Shown one piece after another: positions 1-8,230 of a DNA stretch of 53,497 bases; the stretch's first letter is position 1; the number at the start of each line of letters is the position of its first letter. The position numbers and the translations under genes were made by a program. The notes under the pieces were generated by a model. That model was given only the letters and a program-made list of their open reading frames with translations, made no database searches and was not told the origin of the DNA. The DNA is from Synergistetes bacterium ADurb.Bin155 (lineage in GTDB: Bacteria > Synergistota > Synergistia > Synergistales > Thermovirgaceae), in NCBI GenBank assembly GCA_002070395.1, contig MWDE01000015.1, positions 1 to 53,497 of the forward strand, in the 5' to 3' direction.

Positions 1-81
1 GGCGGAGTCCCATTTTTCGCTCCTGCAAGCAGCAATGCACCTTTCTATCCAACGCTGTACCCGCTTGAGGTTCTTTTCCAT
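1..81 (-). CDS. Partial gene running off the left edge (first 27 codons)
   Basis: A minus-strand reading frame starts at the ATG at 79-81 and stays open to the window edge. A good Shine-Dalgarno (GGAGG, about 9 bases upstream) precedes it. The peptide begins MEKNLKRVQRWIERCIAA and looks like an amphipathic helix. Too little is present to name a family. It lies about 130 bases downstream of the sigma-factor gene on the same strand and could share its transcript, with the tandem repeat between them. Confidence 0.5.
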   Translation of the reverse strand, partial: MEKNLKRVQRWIERCIAACRSEKWDSA

Positions 82-120
82 ATCCCTGGGCCTCCAAGAA
101 ACACATTGGCGAAAACCCGT

Positions 121-192
121 CCCGAAAAGGGACTATGCCCCGAAAAGGGACTATGCCCCGAAAAGGGACTATGCCCCGAAAAGGGACTAGCC
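121..192. repeat. Four tandem copies of an 18-bp unit
   Basis: The unit cccgaaaagggactatgc occurs three times exactly (121-138, 139-156, 157-174) and a fourth time with a changed end (175-192). Each copy contains TCCC-GAAAA-GGGA, able to form a short hairpin, and overlapping GGG/CCC pairings are also possible. It sits just 3' of the sigma-factor gene and is followed on the plus strand by a short T run. There are no spacers, so it is not a CRISPR. It may act as a terminator-like or transcript-stabilising element, or be slippage-generated DNA. Confidence 0.85.
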
Positions 193-211
193 CCTTTTTA
201 TTATCCCAGTA

Positions 212-805
212 TCACGGCCGGTCCGTGGCATCACCCAGTTCGAGCCAGGCCCTGAGTTTCGCCATCGCCCGGCGCTGGATCCTGTAGACATTGCTCACAT
301 CCATACCCGTGCTTTCGGCGTACTCCCTGGCCTTGAATCCCTCGAGCACAAGGGCCCTGACGATTTCCCCCTCTCGTTCGGAGAGAGCCTCGATGCCGTC
401 GGCGAGGCAGATCTTCCAGTCCAGCGAGTCGACATCGAAGGGGTCGGGAATCTGGATCTGTGAATCGTCGACGGGGGAGGGAGCCCTGGCTTCGACGCGC
501 TGGAGAAAGTTCGTCATCTGGCCTTTTATTCTATAGAAGCCGTAGGTGACGAAACGGATGTTCCTGCAGGGTTCGAAACGGTCCACGGCTTTGATCAGGG
601 CTATCATGCCTTCCTGGACGAGGTCCTGGTAACGCTGAGGAGCGACACGGAATTTGCGGGCGATCCAGAAGACCAGGGGGCGATAGGAGAGTATGAGCCT
701 TTCACGGGCCCCTTCATCGCCTTCATCGCAAAGGATCCACAACCTGGCTTCTTCTTCCCGGGAAAGAGATGCCCTTTCCGGGTGGTCTTGGACATCGTCG
801 TTCAT
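212..805 (-). CDS. Small sigma-70 family RNA polymerase sigma factor
   Basis: A 197-residue protein with sigma region 2 at about residues 36-97 (core-binding and -10 recognition helices, including the DLVQEGMIALIKAVDRF stretch) and a region 4 helix-turn-helix at about 140-188. Regions 1.1 and 3 are missing, so it resembles SigH/SigI-type or ECF-like alternative factors rather than the housekeeping sigma. The ATG at 803-805 has a GGGAGG ribosome site eight bases upstream. No anti-sigma gene is visible next to it. The regulon cannot be told from this sequence. Confidence 0.85.
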   Translation of the reverse strand: MNDDVQDHPERASLSREEEARLWILCDEGDEGARERLILSYRPLVFWIARKFRVAPQRYQDLVQEGMIALIKAVDRFEPCRNIRFVTYGFYRIKGQMTNFLQRVEARAPSPVDDSQIQIPDPFDVDSLDWKICLADGIEALSEREGEIVRALVLEGFKAREYAESTGMDVSNVYRIQRRAMAKLRAWLELGDATDRP

Positions 806-835
806 GGCGAGGACCTCCCAGGTTCTGTTGGACCC

Positions 836-865
836 TTTATACCATGACAGGGAGGTATTTGACCA
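836..865 (-). promoter_or_regulatory. Candidate promoter for the sigma-factor gene
   Basis: On the minus strand, TGGTCA (-35) and TATAAA (-10) are separated by 18 bases and lie 31 bases or more before the sigma-factor start. The -10 is good and the -35 is weak. It begins immediately after the stop of the upstream phosphatase gene, so the sigma gene may be transcribed from here or by read-through. Confidence 0.45.
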
Positions 866-1522
866 CTACAGCAACGGAAGGCTGCCGGCGTAATCCTTGC
901 CGACGCGGATGTGAAGGGTGTCGTTCACGTAGCGGAGCGTCGTTCTGCCGGGTGCCAGGTCAACGGCAGTGATGGAACAGTTGTCCGCCCGGAACTTCCA
1001 GGCCGCTGCCGGAGGAATGCCTACCAATATGGAGAGGATGGCCCGTATCGTCCCCCCGTGGCAGACCAGGATCAGTTTATCGCCTTCGCCGGACAGGATC
1101 CCTTCCAATGCGCGGCTGACCCGGGCGATGAGGTCGGAGAAGCATTCCCCTCCGGGGGGAGCCGTGGCGGACGGGTCCTTGCTCCACGAGGAAAACAGGT
1201 CGGGGTGCAGTTCCCTTATCTCGCTTAACCGGAGGCCCTCCCATCCTCCGAAGGACATTTCCGAAAGCTCATCGACGGCGGTCACTTCTTTCACGCTTTC
1301 GTTCATGCGGGCTATAGCGGAGGCGGTCTGGCGAGCCCTCGCGAGGGGGCTGGTGTAGACCTTGTCCAACCGTGCCCCGGCTAGCCGGAGGGCGAGCAGA
1401 TCGGCCTGGGCCAACCCACTCTCTGCCAGGGGGACATCGGTCCGGCCCTGGAAACGGAAGGCGCTGTTCCACTCGGTTTCGCCGTGTCTCACGAGGATGA
1501 TCCTTCGTTTTCGTGTATCCAT
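866..1522 (-). CDS. Histidine phosphatase (phosphoglycerate mutase-like)
   Basis: About 218 residues of the histidine phosphatase superfamily. The N-terminal catalytic motif RHGETEWN is at residues 11-18 and a second catalytic histidine lies in the later HGGT motif. Relatives include cofactor-dependent phosphoglycerate mutase, alpha-ribazole phosphatase (CobC) and broad phosphatases. The length and single-domain form fit the CobC/GpmB-like group, but the substrate is unknown. An upstream in-frame ATG at 1561 would add 13 residues made from terminator sequence. I chose the ATG at 1520-1522 because GGAGG lies six bases before it. Confidence 0.85.
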   Translation of the reverse strand: MDTRKRRIILVRHGETEWNSAFRFQGRTDVPLAESGLAQADLLALRLAGARLDKVYTSPLARARQTASAIARMNESVKEVTAVDELSEMSFGGWEGLRLSEIRELHPDLFSSWSKDPSATAPPGGECFSDLIARVSRALEGILSGEGDKLILVCHGGTIRAILSILVGIPPAAAWKFRADNCSITAVDLAPGRTTLRYVNDTLHIRVGKDYAGSLPLL

Positions 1523-1550
1523 TGGGTACCTCCAGGGTGCGTTTTTTACG

Positions 1551-1574
1551 AAAAAAGCCACCCGCGGGGGTGGC
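1551..1574 (-). terminator. Rho-independent terminator of the tRNA operon
   Basis: On the minus strand a 7-bp GC-rich stem (GCCACCC/GGGTGGC, 4-base loop) is followed by six T. It lies 13 bases after the last tRNA, so it ends the Lys-Glu-Thr tRNA transcript and also sits just upstream of the phosphatase gene. Confidence 0.85.
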
Positions 1575-1586
1575 CTCCATGTCTTG

Positions 1587-1641
1587 TGGAGCCGGCGGGC
1601 GGACTACGAGTGCGCTGCTCTGCCAACTGAGCTACGCCGGC
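1587..1641 (-). pseudogene. Truncated tRNA-Thr(CGU) lacking the T arm
   Basis: This 55-base minus-strand element has a perfect 7-bp acceptor stem (GCCGGCG/CGCCGGC), an encoded CCA, a normal D arm (GCTC/GAGC) and an anticodon loop CTCGTAG reading CGU (Thr). The variable loop and the whole T arm, about 21 bases, are absent: the anticodon stem runs almost directly into the 3' acceptor strand. The anticodon stem also has one C-C mismatch. A bacterial tRNA without a T arm should not work, so it is probably a deleted copy, or an assembly error. It lies last in a tRNA operon. Confidence 0.7.
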
Positions 1642-1647
1642 ATGTTT

Positions 1648-1723
1648 TGGCGGTCCCAACGGGATTCGAACCCGTGCCGCAGCCTTGAAAGGGCTGTGTC
1701 CTAGGCCACTAGACGATGGGACC
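1648..1723 (-). tRNA. tRNA-Glu(UUC)
   Basis: A 76-base minus-strand cloverleaf with acceptor GGTCCCA/TGGGACC, encoded CCA, the GGTTCGAATCC T-loop signature and anticodon loop CTTTCAA, anticodon UUC. It is the middle gene of a three-tRNA operon, 16 bases after tRNA-Lys. Confidence 0.95.
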
Positions 1724-1739
1724 GCGTAAAAACCTGACG

Positions 1740-1815
1740 TGGTGGGCCGTACAGGGATCGAACCTGTGACACCCGGATTAAAAGTCCGGTGCTCTTCCTA
1801 CTGAGCTAACGGCCC
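1740..1815 (-). tRNA. tRNA-Lys(UUU)
   Basis: A 76-base minus-strand cloverleaf with acceptor GGGCCGT/ACGGCCC, discriminator A and encoded CCA. The anticodon stem is CCGGA/TCCGG with loop CTTTTAA (anticodon UUU) and the T arm holds GGTTCGATCC. It is the first gene after the promoter at 1833-1861. Confidence 0.95.
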
Positions 1816-1832
1816 ATATCTAGCGCTGAAAA

Positions 1833-1861
1833 ACTATACAGTGCCCATGTAGCCGTGTCAA
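1833..1861 (-). promoter_or_regulatory. Consensus sigma-70 promoter of the tRNA operon
   Basis: The minus strand carries a perfect -35 (TTGACA) and a near-perfect -10 (TATAGT) separated by exactly 17 bases. The -10 ends 17 bases before tRNA-Lys. This is one of the strongest promoters in the window, as expected for stable RNA. Confidence 0.85.
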
Positions 1862-1889
1862 GGGCGGTGGAACTTACGCTCACGGCCCT

Positions 1890-3299
1890 TTACAACGCAA
1901 ACCGCGCCGGGTAGGAGGCGAGTTTTTTGCGGAATACCTCCAGTGTCTCCAAACCCCGCTCTATCTGCAGGGCCACCTGCTTGAAGGAAGTCCCTCCCTG
2001 GGTGTTCCTCCTGGAGACGGAGCTCTCGATGTTCAGGATCGGCATCAGGTCGTCGTCGGTGGAGGGGATGAGTTCCTTCCATTCTTCCCGGGTGAGACTC
2101 AAGAGGGTCCTCTTTCTGTCGAGGCACCACCGGACCACTTCACCCACCTGCTCATGGGCGTTCCTGAAAGGAATTCCCTTCATGACCAGGTATTCGGCCA
2201 CGTCCGTCGCCAGGGTGAAGCCGTCTTCGAAGGCCCCCGCAGCCCTCTCGGCATCGACCTCGACGCGGGCGATCAGTTGGGGCAGCACATCGAGGACATC
2301 CCTGACTATCTGGACCGACGACCACAGGGCCCGCTTATCCTCCTGCATGTCCCGGTTATAGGCCAGGGGGAGGCCCTTGATGAGCGTCAGAAGATCGACA
2401 AGATTGCCTATAACCCTGGCCGAGCGCCCTCTCACCAGTTCGAGGACGTCGGGGTTCTTTTTCTGGGGCATCATGCTGGAGCCGGTGCAGAATGCGTCGG
2501 GAAGGACGATCCAGCCGAACTCGCGGCTGTTGTAGATCACCAGGTCCTCGGCCATCCTGCTGGCATGGACCATCAGGACCGTCATGGCGTACTGGCAGTC
2601 CAGCAGGTGATCCCGGTGGGCTACCGAGTCCAGGCTGTTGTCGCTGGTCCTGTCGAAGCCGAGCATGACGGTGGTGAACCCGCGGTCGAGGGGAAGCGTG
2701 GACCCCGCCAGGGCCCCGCTCCCCAGGGGACATTCGTTGACCGACTCCAGGGCGAAAAGAACCCTGCGAAAGTCCCTGGCCAGGGCCCAGAAATGGGCCA
2801 GCCAGTAGTGTCCCATGCTGATCGGCTGGGCCTGCTGGAGGTGGGTGTAGCCCGGCACGATGACGTGCCTATGAGCGGTCGCCCTGTCGAGCAGGGCGTC
2901 CATGAGGGTTATGAGGGCATCGCCGACGGAGTACATTTCCTTTCTCAGGTAGAGCCTGACCGTGGTGGCAGCCTGGTCGTTGCGGCTCCTCCCCGCGTGG
3001 AGCTTGGCGCCCAGGGGACCGATGAGATCGGTGAGCCTCGCCTCGATATTCATGTGGACGTCTTCCATCGATTCCAGCGGCTGGAGACTGCCCTCCTGGA
3101 TCTCGCGAAGGACCTCTCTCAGGCCGTCCTCTATCACGGCGGCCTCGCGCTGTTCGAGCAGCCCCACGTGCTCGAGCATCCTCACGTGGGCGATGCTCCC
3201 GTATACATCGTAAGACGCCAGCCGCCAGTCTAGATCCAGCGACTGGGAGAAGTGCTGGACCATCTCAGCCGTGTCTTCCCTGAATCGTCCGTGCCACAT
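1890..3299 (-). CDS. argH: Argininosuccinate lyase
   Basis: A 469-residue member of the fumarase/aspartase superfamily that splits argininosuccinate into arginine and fumarate, the last step of arginine synthesis. Family motifs are HAGRSRNDQ (101-109), the catalytic-histidine stretch YTHLQQAQP (151-159, His153) and the signature loop GSSMMPQKKNP (273-283). The ATG at 3297-3299 has GGGGAGG nine bases upstream. It lies six bases after the Ppx/GppA gene and probably shares its transcript. No other arginine genes are nearby. Confidence 0.95.
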   Translation of the reverse strand: MWHGRFREDTAEMVQHFSQSLDLDWRLASYDVYGSIAHVRMLEHVGLLEQREAAVIEDGLREVLREIQEGSLQPLESMEDVHMNIEARLTDLIGPLGAKLHAGRSRNDQAATTVRLYLRKEMYSVGDALITLMDALLDRATAHRHVIVPGYTHLQQAQPISMGHYWLAHFWALARDFRRVLFALESVNECPLGSGALAGSTLPLDRGFTTVMLGFDRTSDNSLDSVAHRDHLLDCQYAMTVLMVHASRMAEDLVIYNSREFGWIVLPDAFCTGSSMMPQKKNPDVLELVRGRSARVIGNLVDLLTLIKGLPLAYNRDMQEDKRALWSSVQIVRDVLDVLPQLIARVEVDAERAAGAFEDGFTLATDVAEYLVMKGIPFRNAHEQVGEVVRWCLDRKRTLLSLTREEWKELIPSTDDDLMPILNIESSVSRRNTQGGTSFKQVALQIERGLETLEVFRKKLASYPARFAL

Positions 3300-3305
3300 G
3301 AAGAT

Positions 3306-4229
3306 CTACCTCCCCGTCACAACCGGCATCCTCACCGATGAGGCTTCAAGCCCTTTCTCCGCCGCCATTTCCTGGCACAGCGCCCACAAAAGATCCGTCT
3401 CGCTGTGGGTATATTCCGAGGCCCGCACCAGGTCGAGCAGGGCCCTTATCACCGAAAGCCCCGCCACGATGATATCGGCCCTCCCCTTCTCGAGGCCCGC
3501 GATACCGCCCCGTTTCCCCGGTGGGGTCGCCAGGATCCTGCGGGTCAGTCCCTCCAGTTCTGCGCTTTTCATCGTCCGCCCGTGCAGCCTGGAGGGGTTG
3601 TACCCCTCGTCGGGCACCTCTTCCATCATCATGGCCGCCGACGAAGAGGTTCCCCCCACACCGACAGGCTTTCCGAGGTTGCCCTCGAGATCATGCCCAA
3701 GGACGCGCCGCGCTTCCTCCATCACCGCGGCGGGGTTCTCGCCAAAAAGGGCCGTCATCCTGACGGCGCCCAGGGGGAATGAAAAGGTCCTGTCGTCGGT
3801 CCCGATATCGAGGCTGCCACCGCCAAGGTCGAAGACCCACCCCACCCCGGGGATTCCCAGCGACGCTCCTTTCCTCGCCAGCCGGGCCTCCTCCGCCGGG
3901 TCCAACACCCCCAGGGCGAGGCCCGTCAGCGACTCCATGGCGGCTGTCACCTCGTCCCGGTTCGTCGCGCTCCTCAAACTCTCGGTGGCGCGGAAAGCGA
4001 TACGGTCTTTCGGGACTTCCAACCTGCCGAGGAGGAGCAACGCCTCACCGACGGCATCCAGAGTCCTTTCGAGGGCCCTGCCGCCGATCGCGAATCGCCC
4101 CTCTCCGATGCCTTCGGTCAATCTCGTAATCCAGACCCTCGAATCGATGTACTCGAGCACGCTCCCGACAATAGTGACCGCGAGGCACCTGACCGAGTTG
4201 GAACCCAGGTCTAGGGCGCCGAACCTCAT
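3306..4229 (-). CDS. Ppx/GppA-type phosphatase
   Basis: A 307-residue protein of the ASKHA fold. The first phosphate loop is ALDLGSNSVRCL (residues 5-16), the second is FDLGGGSLDIGT (133-144), and the candidate catalytic glutamate lies in PAEEARL (111-117). Only the two core ATPase-like domains are present, without the C-terminal HD-like domain of full-length Ppx/GppA. The substrate could be polyphosphate or pppGpp. It overlaps the DUF501 gene by 4 bases (ATGA), a translationally coupled arrangement. Confidence 0.85.
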   Translation of the reverse strand: MRFGALDLGSNSVRCLAVTIVGSVLEYIDSRVWITRLTEGIGEGRFAIGGRALERTLDAVGEALLLLGRLEVPKDRIAFRATESLRSATNRDEVTAAMESLTGLALGVLDPAEEARLARKGASLGIPGVGWVFDLGGGSLDIGTDDRTFSFPLGAVRMTALFGENPAAVMEEARRVLGHDLEGNLGKPVGVGGTSSSAAMMMEEVPDEGYNPSRLHGRTMKSAELEGLTRRILATPPGKRGGIAGLEKGRADIIVAGLSVIRALLDLVRASEYTHSETDLLWALCQEMAAEKGLEASSVRMPVVTGR

Positions 4230-4744
4230 GGCGCCCCACAGGGCCAGGCCGACGGGTCATCGCATTCGACCTCACCCAGCATCTCTTGGAGCCGGTTCTC
4301 GCCGGGGTGCCACCCGAACCCGATCATGGAGGCCGTCTGGAGGTGAAGGCATTTCATCGAGACGCCCCCTCCCGCCCTTATACCCCCCACTCCCGTGGCG
4401 GCGAAGGAGTTCCAGGCTGAGGGGTCCTCCCTCATTATATTCCTGGTCCTCTCCGGCCCGAGGAGGAAAACCCTGAAAAGCAGGTATTCCAGGTTGAAGA
4501 CCCTCCAACCCTCGGGATTCTCACTCTCTATGTGGCGGCCCAGGGATCTCACCTCTCCGGCGGACTCCAGTTCATCGGCCCTTAGAGAGAGCTGAGGGCA
4601 GGTCAGCCAGAAGACCGTCGGGAAGGGCCGCCCCTTCTTTAGGGGGTCACAGAGTGTCACCAGGGGGAAGCCGTGCCTGCATCTTCTCGAAACGCCCCGC
4701 ACCAGGCTCGCGTCGAAACGCCTGGAACCGGCCTGTCTCTTCAC
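4226..4744 (-). CDS. DUF501 family protein
   Basis: A conserved protein of unknown function. The family hallmark is a TVFWLTCP stretch followed by a helical middle region (NPEGWRVFN) and a glycine-rich segment ending in KCLHLQTA. In bacteria DUF501 genes often neighbour Ppx/GppA genes, as here. The longest frame begins at an ATG at 4795, but its first 17 codons lie in the terminator of the upstream gene and read as low-complexity sequence. I therefore prefer the GTG at 4742-4744 (VKRQAG), though its ribosome site is not clear. Confidence 0.75.
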   Translation of the reverse strand: MKRQAGSRRFDASLVRGVSRRCRHGFPLVTLCDPLKKGRPFPTVFWLTCPQLSLRADELESAGEVRSLGRHIESENPEGWRVFNLEYLLFRVFLLGPERTRNIMREDPSAWNSFAATGVGGIRAGGGVSMKCLHLQTASMIGFGWHPGENRLQEMLGEVECDDPSAWPCGAP

Positions 4745-4774
4745 GACATCAATATCGCCGGGGAGGGGGGGCTC

Positions 4775-4803
4775 AAAAAAAACAGGGGGCAACATGCCCC
4801 CTG
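4775..4803 (-). terminator. Rho-independent terminator after the S1-domain gene
   Basis: An 8-bp stem CAGGGGGC/GCCCCCTG with a 5-base loop is followed on the minus strand by eight T. It lies 24 bases after the stop of the S1-domain gene and separates it from the DUF501-ppx-argH group. Confidence 0.85.
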
Positions 4804-4827
4804 TGACAGGCGCCTTCGGCCACCGCC

Positions 4828-5253
4828 CTATTTCTTTCCTCGCGGTTTCCCCCCGGATCCTTCCTTGCTCTTCTTGTTCAGATCGGATAATTTCTGATCG
4901 CTCGCCTTCAGGAATGAGGCCAGTTTCTTCTCGAAATCATCCCCTCCAGCCGACGGGGCGCCCCTCTGCTGCCTCGGGCGCTCGGGCCGGGCCTGGAGTT
5001 GCTTCAGGGAGAGATCGATCCGGCCCCTTTCGTCGATCTTCAAGACCTTGGCCCTTACCTCCTGCTGGACCCGCAGGATGTCCTCCACCTTCTTGACGTA
5101 CTCGTGGGCCAGTTCCGAGATATGGATCATCGCCTTCTGCCCCGTCGAAAGCCTGACAAAGGCCCCGTATGGCAGGATCTGTTCCACTGTACCCGTGACG
5201 ATATCCCCGACCTTGACCTCCGTCATCTGGGAGCCTTTCTCATGGGTCATCAA
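4828..5253 (-). CDS. S1 RNA-binding domain protein (YabR-like)
   Basis: About 141 residues. One S1 domain (about residues 12-85, with VGDIVTGTVEQILPYGAFV and the AMIHISEL strand) is followed by a basic, glutamine-rich tail ending in KPRGKK, probably unstructured and RNA-binding. It resembles the small single-S1 proteins YabR/GSP13 that associate with ribosomes. GGAGGGG precedes a TTG at 5251-5253 and an ATG at 5248-5250; a later ATG (5226) gives the usual S1 start MTEVKVGD. It has its own promoter and terminator, so it is a single-gene unit. Confidence 0.85.
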   Translation of the reverse strand: MMTHEKGSQMTEVKVGDIVTGTVEQILPYGAFVRLSTGQKAMIHISELAHEYVKKVEDILRVQQEVRAKVLKIDERGRIDLSLKQLQARPERPRQQRGAPSAGGDDFEKKLASFLKASDQKLSDLNKKSKEGSGGKPRGKK

Positions 5254-5329
5254 CCGGTATTCCCCTCCGTAATATTTGAAAAATGATCTATGAATACACC
5301 GGCCCCGTCAGGCCCGGTCCGCATTGTCA

Positions 5330-5360
5330 AGTATATCATTTCGTGCGCCGCGATACGCAA
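5330..5360 (-). promoter_or_regulatory. Extended -10 promoter for the S1-domain gene
   Basis: On the minus strand, TGATATACT forms an extended -10 (TGnTATACT). TTGCGT lies 19 bases upstream as a weak -35. It lies between the codY stop and the S1-domain gene and would give a leader of about 70 bases. Confidence 0.5.
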
Positions 5361-5393
5361 CCTGCGGCATGGGCAGTGACGGGGACTATTCAA

Positions 5394-6233
5394 CTACTGT
5401 TCCGTCACCCCGAGGTCTTCGAGGAAGAGGGGGCTCAGGACCTTGATGAAGGTCCCCTTCATGCCGAGGCTCCGGCTCTCGATAATGCCGGCGCTCTCCA
5501 GTTTTCTCAGGGCGTTGACTATGACGCTCCTCGTCACCCCGACCCTGTCGGCGACGCGGCTCGCCACTACTATCCCTTCGGAGCCCTTCAATTCCCTGAT
5601 GATCTGCCTGATGGACTCCACTTCCGAGTAGGAGAGGGCCCTCATGGCCATCTGGACCACCAGCCGTTCCCGGGCCCTGTCGGCGATGGTCCTCGCCCTG
5701 GCGTGCAGGATCTCGAGACCCACCACGGTGGCCAGGTACTCCCCCAGCACGAGGTCGCGGTTGTCGAAGGGGTAGCCGAAACGGGCCAGGATGAGCGTAC
5801 CCAGCCGTTCACCGGCCCCGTGGATCGGGACGTAGACCACGTGCTTGTTCGAGTAGGTACAGGGCTCGTCGGAGTAGGCGCAGAGGCCGTGGTCGGTGTG
5901 GTTGAGCTCCGACTCGTGGTACTGGTTGACCTTTTCAGTGTAGCTCTCGGGCATGGAACCCGTCTCCAGGAGGTCCGACATGATGGGGCAGTTGTATTCG
6001 CTCACCCAGGAGTAGCCCAGGATGACGCCCTCCCGGTTAATGATGTAGACGTTCGCCGCCGACAGTTCGCAGAGGAGCCTGGCTAGCCTCTGGTAGTCCG
6101 GTGTCCCCGGGTCCTTGCGGCTCTGGAGGATCCTGTTGACGGCCCGGGTCTTCTCGAGCAGGTCTTGCATCGCCGAAGGATTGGCGATCGGGGCCCTCGA
6201 TTCGATCAGTTCTTTCGGTGTGTCCATTGTCAT
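5394..6233 (-). CDS. codY: GTP-sensing pleiotropic repressor CodY
   Basis: A 279-residue CodY. It has an N-terminal GAF domain (about 40-170) that binds branched-chain amino acids and a C-terminal winged helix-turn-helix (about 222-262, VADRVGVTRSVIVNALRKLE). In Firmicutes CodY with GTP and isoleucine represses nutrient-scavenging genes in rich conditions. The ATG at 6231-6233 has GGGAGG seven bases before it. The order hslV-hslU-codY matches the Firmicutes operon, which supports the call. Having CodY here is notable if the host is Gram-negative. Confidence 0.95.
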   Translation of the reverse strand: MTMDTPKELIESRAPIANPSAMQDLLEKTRAVNRILQSRKDPGTPDYQRLARLLCELSAANVYIINREGVILGYSWVSEYNCPIMSDLLETGSMPESYTEKVNQYHESELNHTDHGLCAYSDEPCTYSNKHVVYVPIHGAGERLGTLILARFGYPFDNRDLVLGEYLATVVGLEILHARARTIADRARERLVVQMAMRALSYSEVESIRQIIRELKGSEGIVVASRVADRVGVTRSVIVNALRKLESAGIIESRSLGMKGTFIKVLSPLFLEDLGVTEQ

Positions 6234-6281
6234 GATGATCCCTCCCGGTAACGTGGGGAGCCTTTTAAAAAAGCTCCTCCG

Positions 6282-7703
6282 CTAGAGCAGGTACTTCCTT
6301 ACATCGGTGTCGGCCACCAGTTTCTCGAGTCTCTCCCTCACCAGGCCTTCATCGATCTCCACCCCTTGGCCCGAAAGTTCGGGGGCGTCGAACTGGATCT
6401 CCTCGAGAAGATTCTCCATCATCGTGTGGAGCCTCCTGGCGCCGATATCCTCGGTCTCGCGGTTCATCTTCGCCGCCAGGGAGGCGATCACCTTTATGGC
6501 TTCTTCCGAAAAGGTGAGAGCTACATCCTCCGTCGAAAGAAGAGCCTTGTACTGGTCCACCAGGCTATGCTCGGGCTCGACCAGTATCCTGGCGAGGTCC
6601 TCCTCACCCAGGGGTCCCAGCTCAACCCTCAGGGGAAACCTCCCCTGCAGCTCCGGCACGAGGTCCGAGGGCTTCAGCTTGTGGAACGCGCCGGCCGCGA
6701 TGAAGAGGATATGGTCGGTCCTGGCGGGTCCATACCTTGTGTTGACCGTGCACCCCTCGACGATGGACAGGAGGTCCCTCTGGACGCCCTCACGGCTCAC
6801 GTCGGGCCCGGAGTGGCCGCTCCCGGCGGAAGCGACCTTGTCCAGTTCGTCGATGAAGACGATGCCCTCCTCCTGGGCCTTCGCCAGGCCCTCCTGGGCG
6901 GCGGCCTCGTGGTCGACCAGTTTTTCCGCCTCTTCGGCTTCGAGGATCTCCCTGGCCGCGGCGATCGTGACGGAGCGCCGCTTCTTCTTCTTGGGGATCA
7001 TGCCGCTGAGCATCTCCCCCAGGTTTATACCCATCTCCTCCATGCCGGGGCCGCCCATGATGGGGATGCCGAACTGGGGGCTCTCGCTCACCTCGATCTC
7101 GACCTCCCGCGCCTCGAGCCTGCCCTCGTCGAGCATGCGGGCCAGCCTCTCCCTGGTGGAAAGCCGCTGCTTCTCGGCTTTCTCCTCTTCCTCGGCGGGA
7201 AGTCGCTCCTCCTTCGCGGTCTGCTGCCCCGTGAAGAGGTGCATGAAGTCAGAGACCTTCTCCTGGACCCTCACCGGGGGGATGAGGGCATCGAGGATCT
7301 TCTCCCGGGCCCGCGAGGCAGCCTCCTCGCGGACCTCCTCGATCTTGCGCTGCTTGACCATCTGGACGGACCTCTCGACGAGGTCCCGGATCATGGATTC
7401 CACGTCCCGGCCGACGTAGCCCACCTCGGTGTACTTGGTGGCCTCGACCTTGATGAAGGGGGCGCTCACCAGCTGAGAGAGCCTCCTGGCTATCTCGGTC
7501 TTGCCGACCCCCGTGGGACCGACCATGAGGATGTTCTTGGGGGCTATCTCCCGGGCCACGTCCTCGGGCAGTTCCAGGCGGCGTATCCTGTTCCTCAGGG
7601 CTATGGCGACGGCCCTCTTGGCGTCGCGCTGCCCCACGATGTACCGGTCAAGGTAGGCCGTGATGGCCCTGGGGGTGAGAGCCTCGCTTCTGCCTTCCCT
7701 CAA
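6282..7703 (-). CDS. hslU: HslU, ATPase subunit of the HslUV protease
   Basis: A AAA+ unfoldase of about 473 residues that feeds substrates to HslV. It shows [17 protein letters not shown] at the N-terminus, Walker A GPTGVGKT (62-69), an acidic and coiled intermediate domain, Walker [10 protein letters not shown] and the C-terminal tail RKYLL that inserts into HslV. The longest frame starts inside hslV, but the family start and a GGAGG ten bases upstream favour the TTG at 7701-7703. That codon overlaps the hslV stop as TTGA, so translation is probably coupled. Confidence 0.95.
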   Translation of the reverse strand: MREGRSEALTPRAITAYLDRYIVGQRDAKRAVAIALRNRIRRLELPEDVAREIAPKNILMVGPTGVGKTEIARRLSQLVSAPFIKVEATKYTEVGYVGRDVESMIRDLVERSVQMVKQRKIEEVREEAASRAREKILDALIPPVRVQEKVSDFMHLFTGQQTAKEERLPAEEEEKAEKQRLSTRERLARMLDEGRLEAREVEIEVSESPQFGIPIMGGPGMEEMGINLGEMLSGMIPKKKKRRSVTIAAAREILEAEEAEKLVDHEAAAQEGLAKAQEEGIVFIDELDKVASAGSGHSGPDVSREGVQRDLLSIVEGCTVNTRYGPARTDHILFIAAGAFHKLKPSDLVPELQGRFPLRVELGPLGEEDLARILVEPEHSLVDQYKALLSTEDVALTFSEEAIKVIASLAAKMNRETEDIGARRLHTMMENLLEEIQFDAPELSGQGVEIDEGLVRERLEKLVADTDVRKYLL

Positions 7704-8230
7704 TCCTCGAGCACCTCCAGCGTGATGGAATCGTTGGTATAGATGCATATCTTGGAGGCGATGACCAGGGACCTCCTGGCGATCTCGTCGGCCCGGGCTT
7801 CGGAAGATTCCAGGAACGCCCTCGCCGCCGCCAGGGCGTATCCGGCGCCGGAGCCGATGGCGCAGGCTTCGCCCTCGGGCTCCAGGATGTCGCCGGCGCC
7901 GCTCAGAAGAAGGGTCGTTCCCCGGTCGGCCACGAGCATCATCGCTTCGAGCCGCCTCAGGACCCTGTCGGTGCGCCAGTCCTTGACCAGTTCCGTCGCC
8001 GCCCTGACGAGGTTGCCGCCGTGCTCGGCCAGCCTCTTCTCGAAACGCTCCAGGAGGGTCATCGCGTCGGCGGTGCCGCCGGCGAATCCCGTGAGCACGC
8101 GGCCATCGTAGAGGCGCCTCACCTTTTTGGCGCCCTCCTTGATGACCTGGTCTCCCAGCGTGACCTGGCCGTCGCCGGCCATGGCCACCACGTTACCCCT
8201 CCTGACGCAAAGTATCGTTGTCCCCTTCAT
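7700..8230 (-). CDS. hslV: HslV, peptidase subunit of the HslUV protease
   Basis: An N-terminal nucleophile (threonine) peptidase of about 176 residues, homologous to proteasome beta subunits. The sequence [12 protein letters not shown] puts the catalytic threonine right after a three-residue propeptide if the ATG at 8228-8230 is used; it has GGTGAT seven bases upstream. In-frame GTG/ATG codons at 8242 and 8239 are alternatives. GDGQVTLG and [12 protein letters not shown] are family signatures. It overlaps xerC upstream and hslU downstream. Confidence 0.93.
   Translation of the reverse strand: MKGTTILCVRRGNVVAMAGDGQVTLGDQVIKEGAKKVRRLYDGRVLTGFAGGTADAMTLLERFEKRLAEHGGNLVRAATELVKDWRTDRVLRRLEAMMLVADRGTTLLLSGAGDILEPEGEACAIGSGAGYALAAARAFLESSEARADEIARRSLVIASKICIYTNDSITLEVLED

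Noticed and set aside
121..192. CRISPR-like repeat
   Set aside because: The 18-bp units are directly adjacent with no spacers and no cas genes are present.
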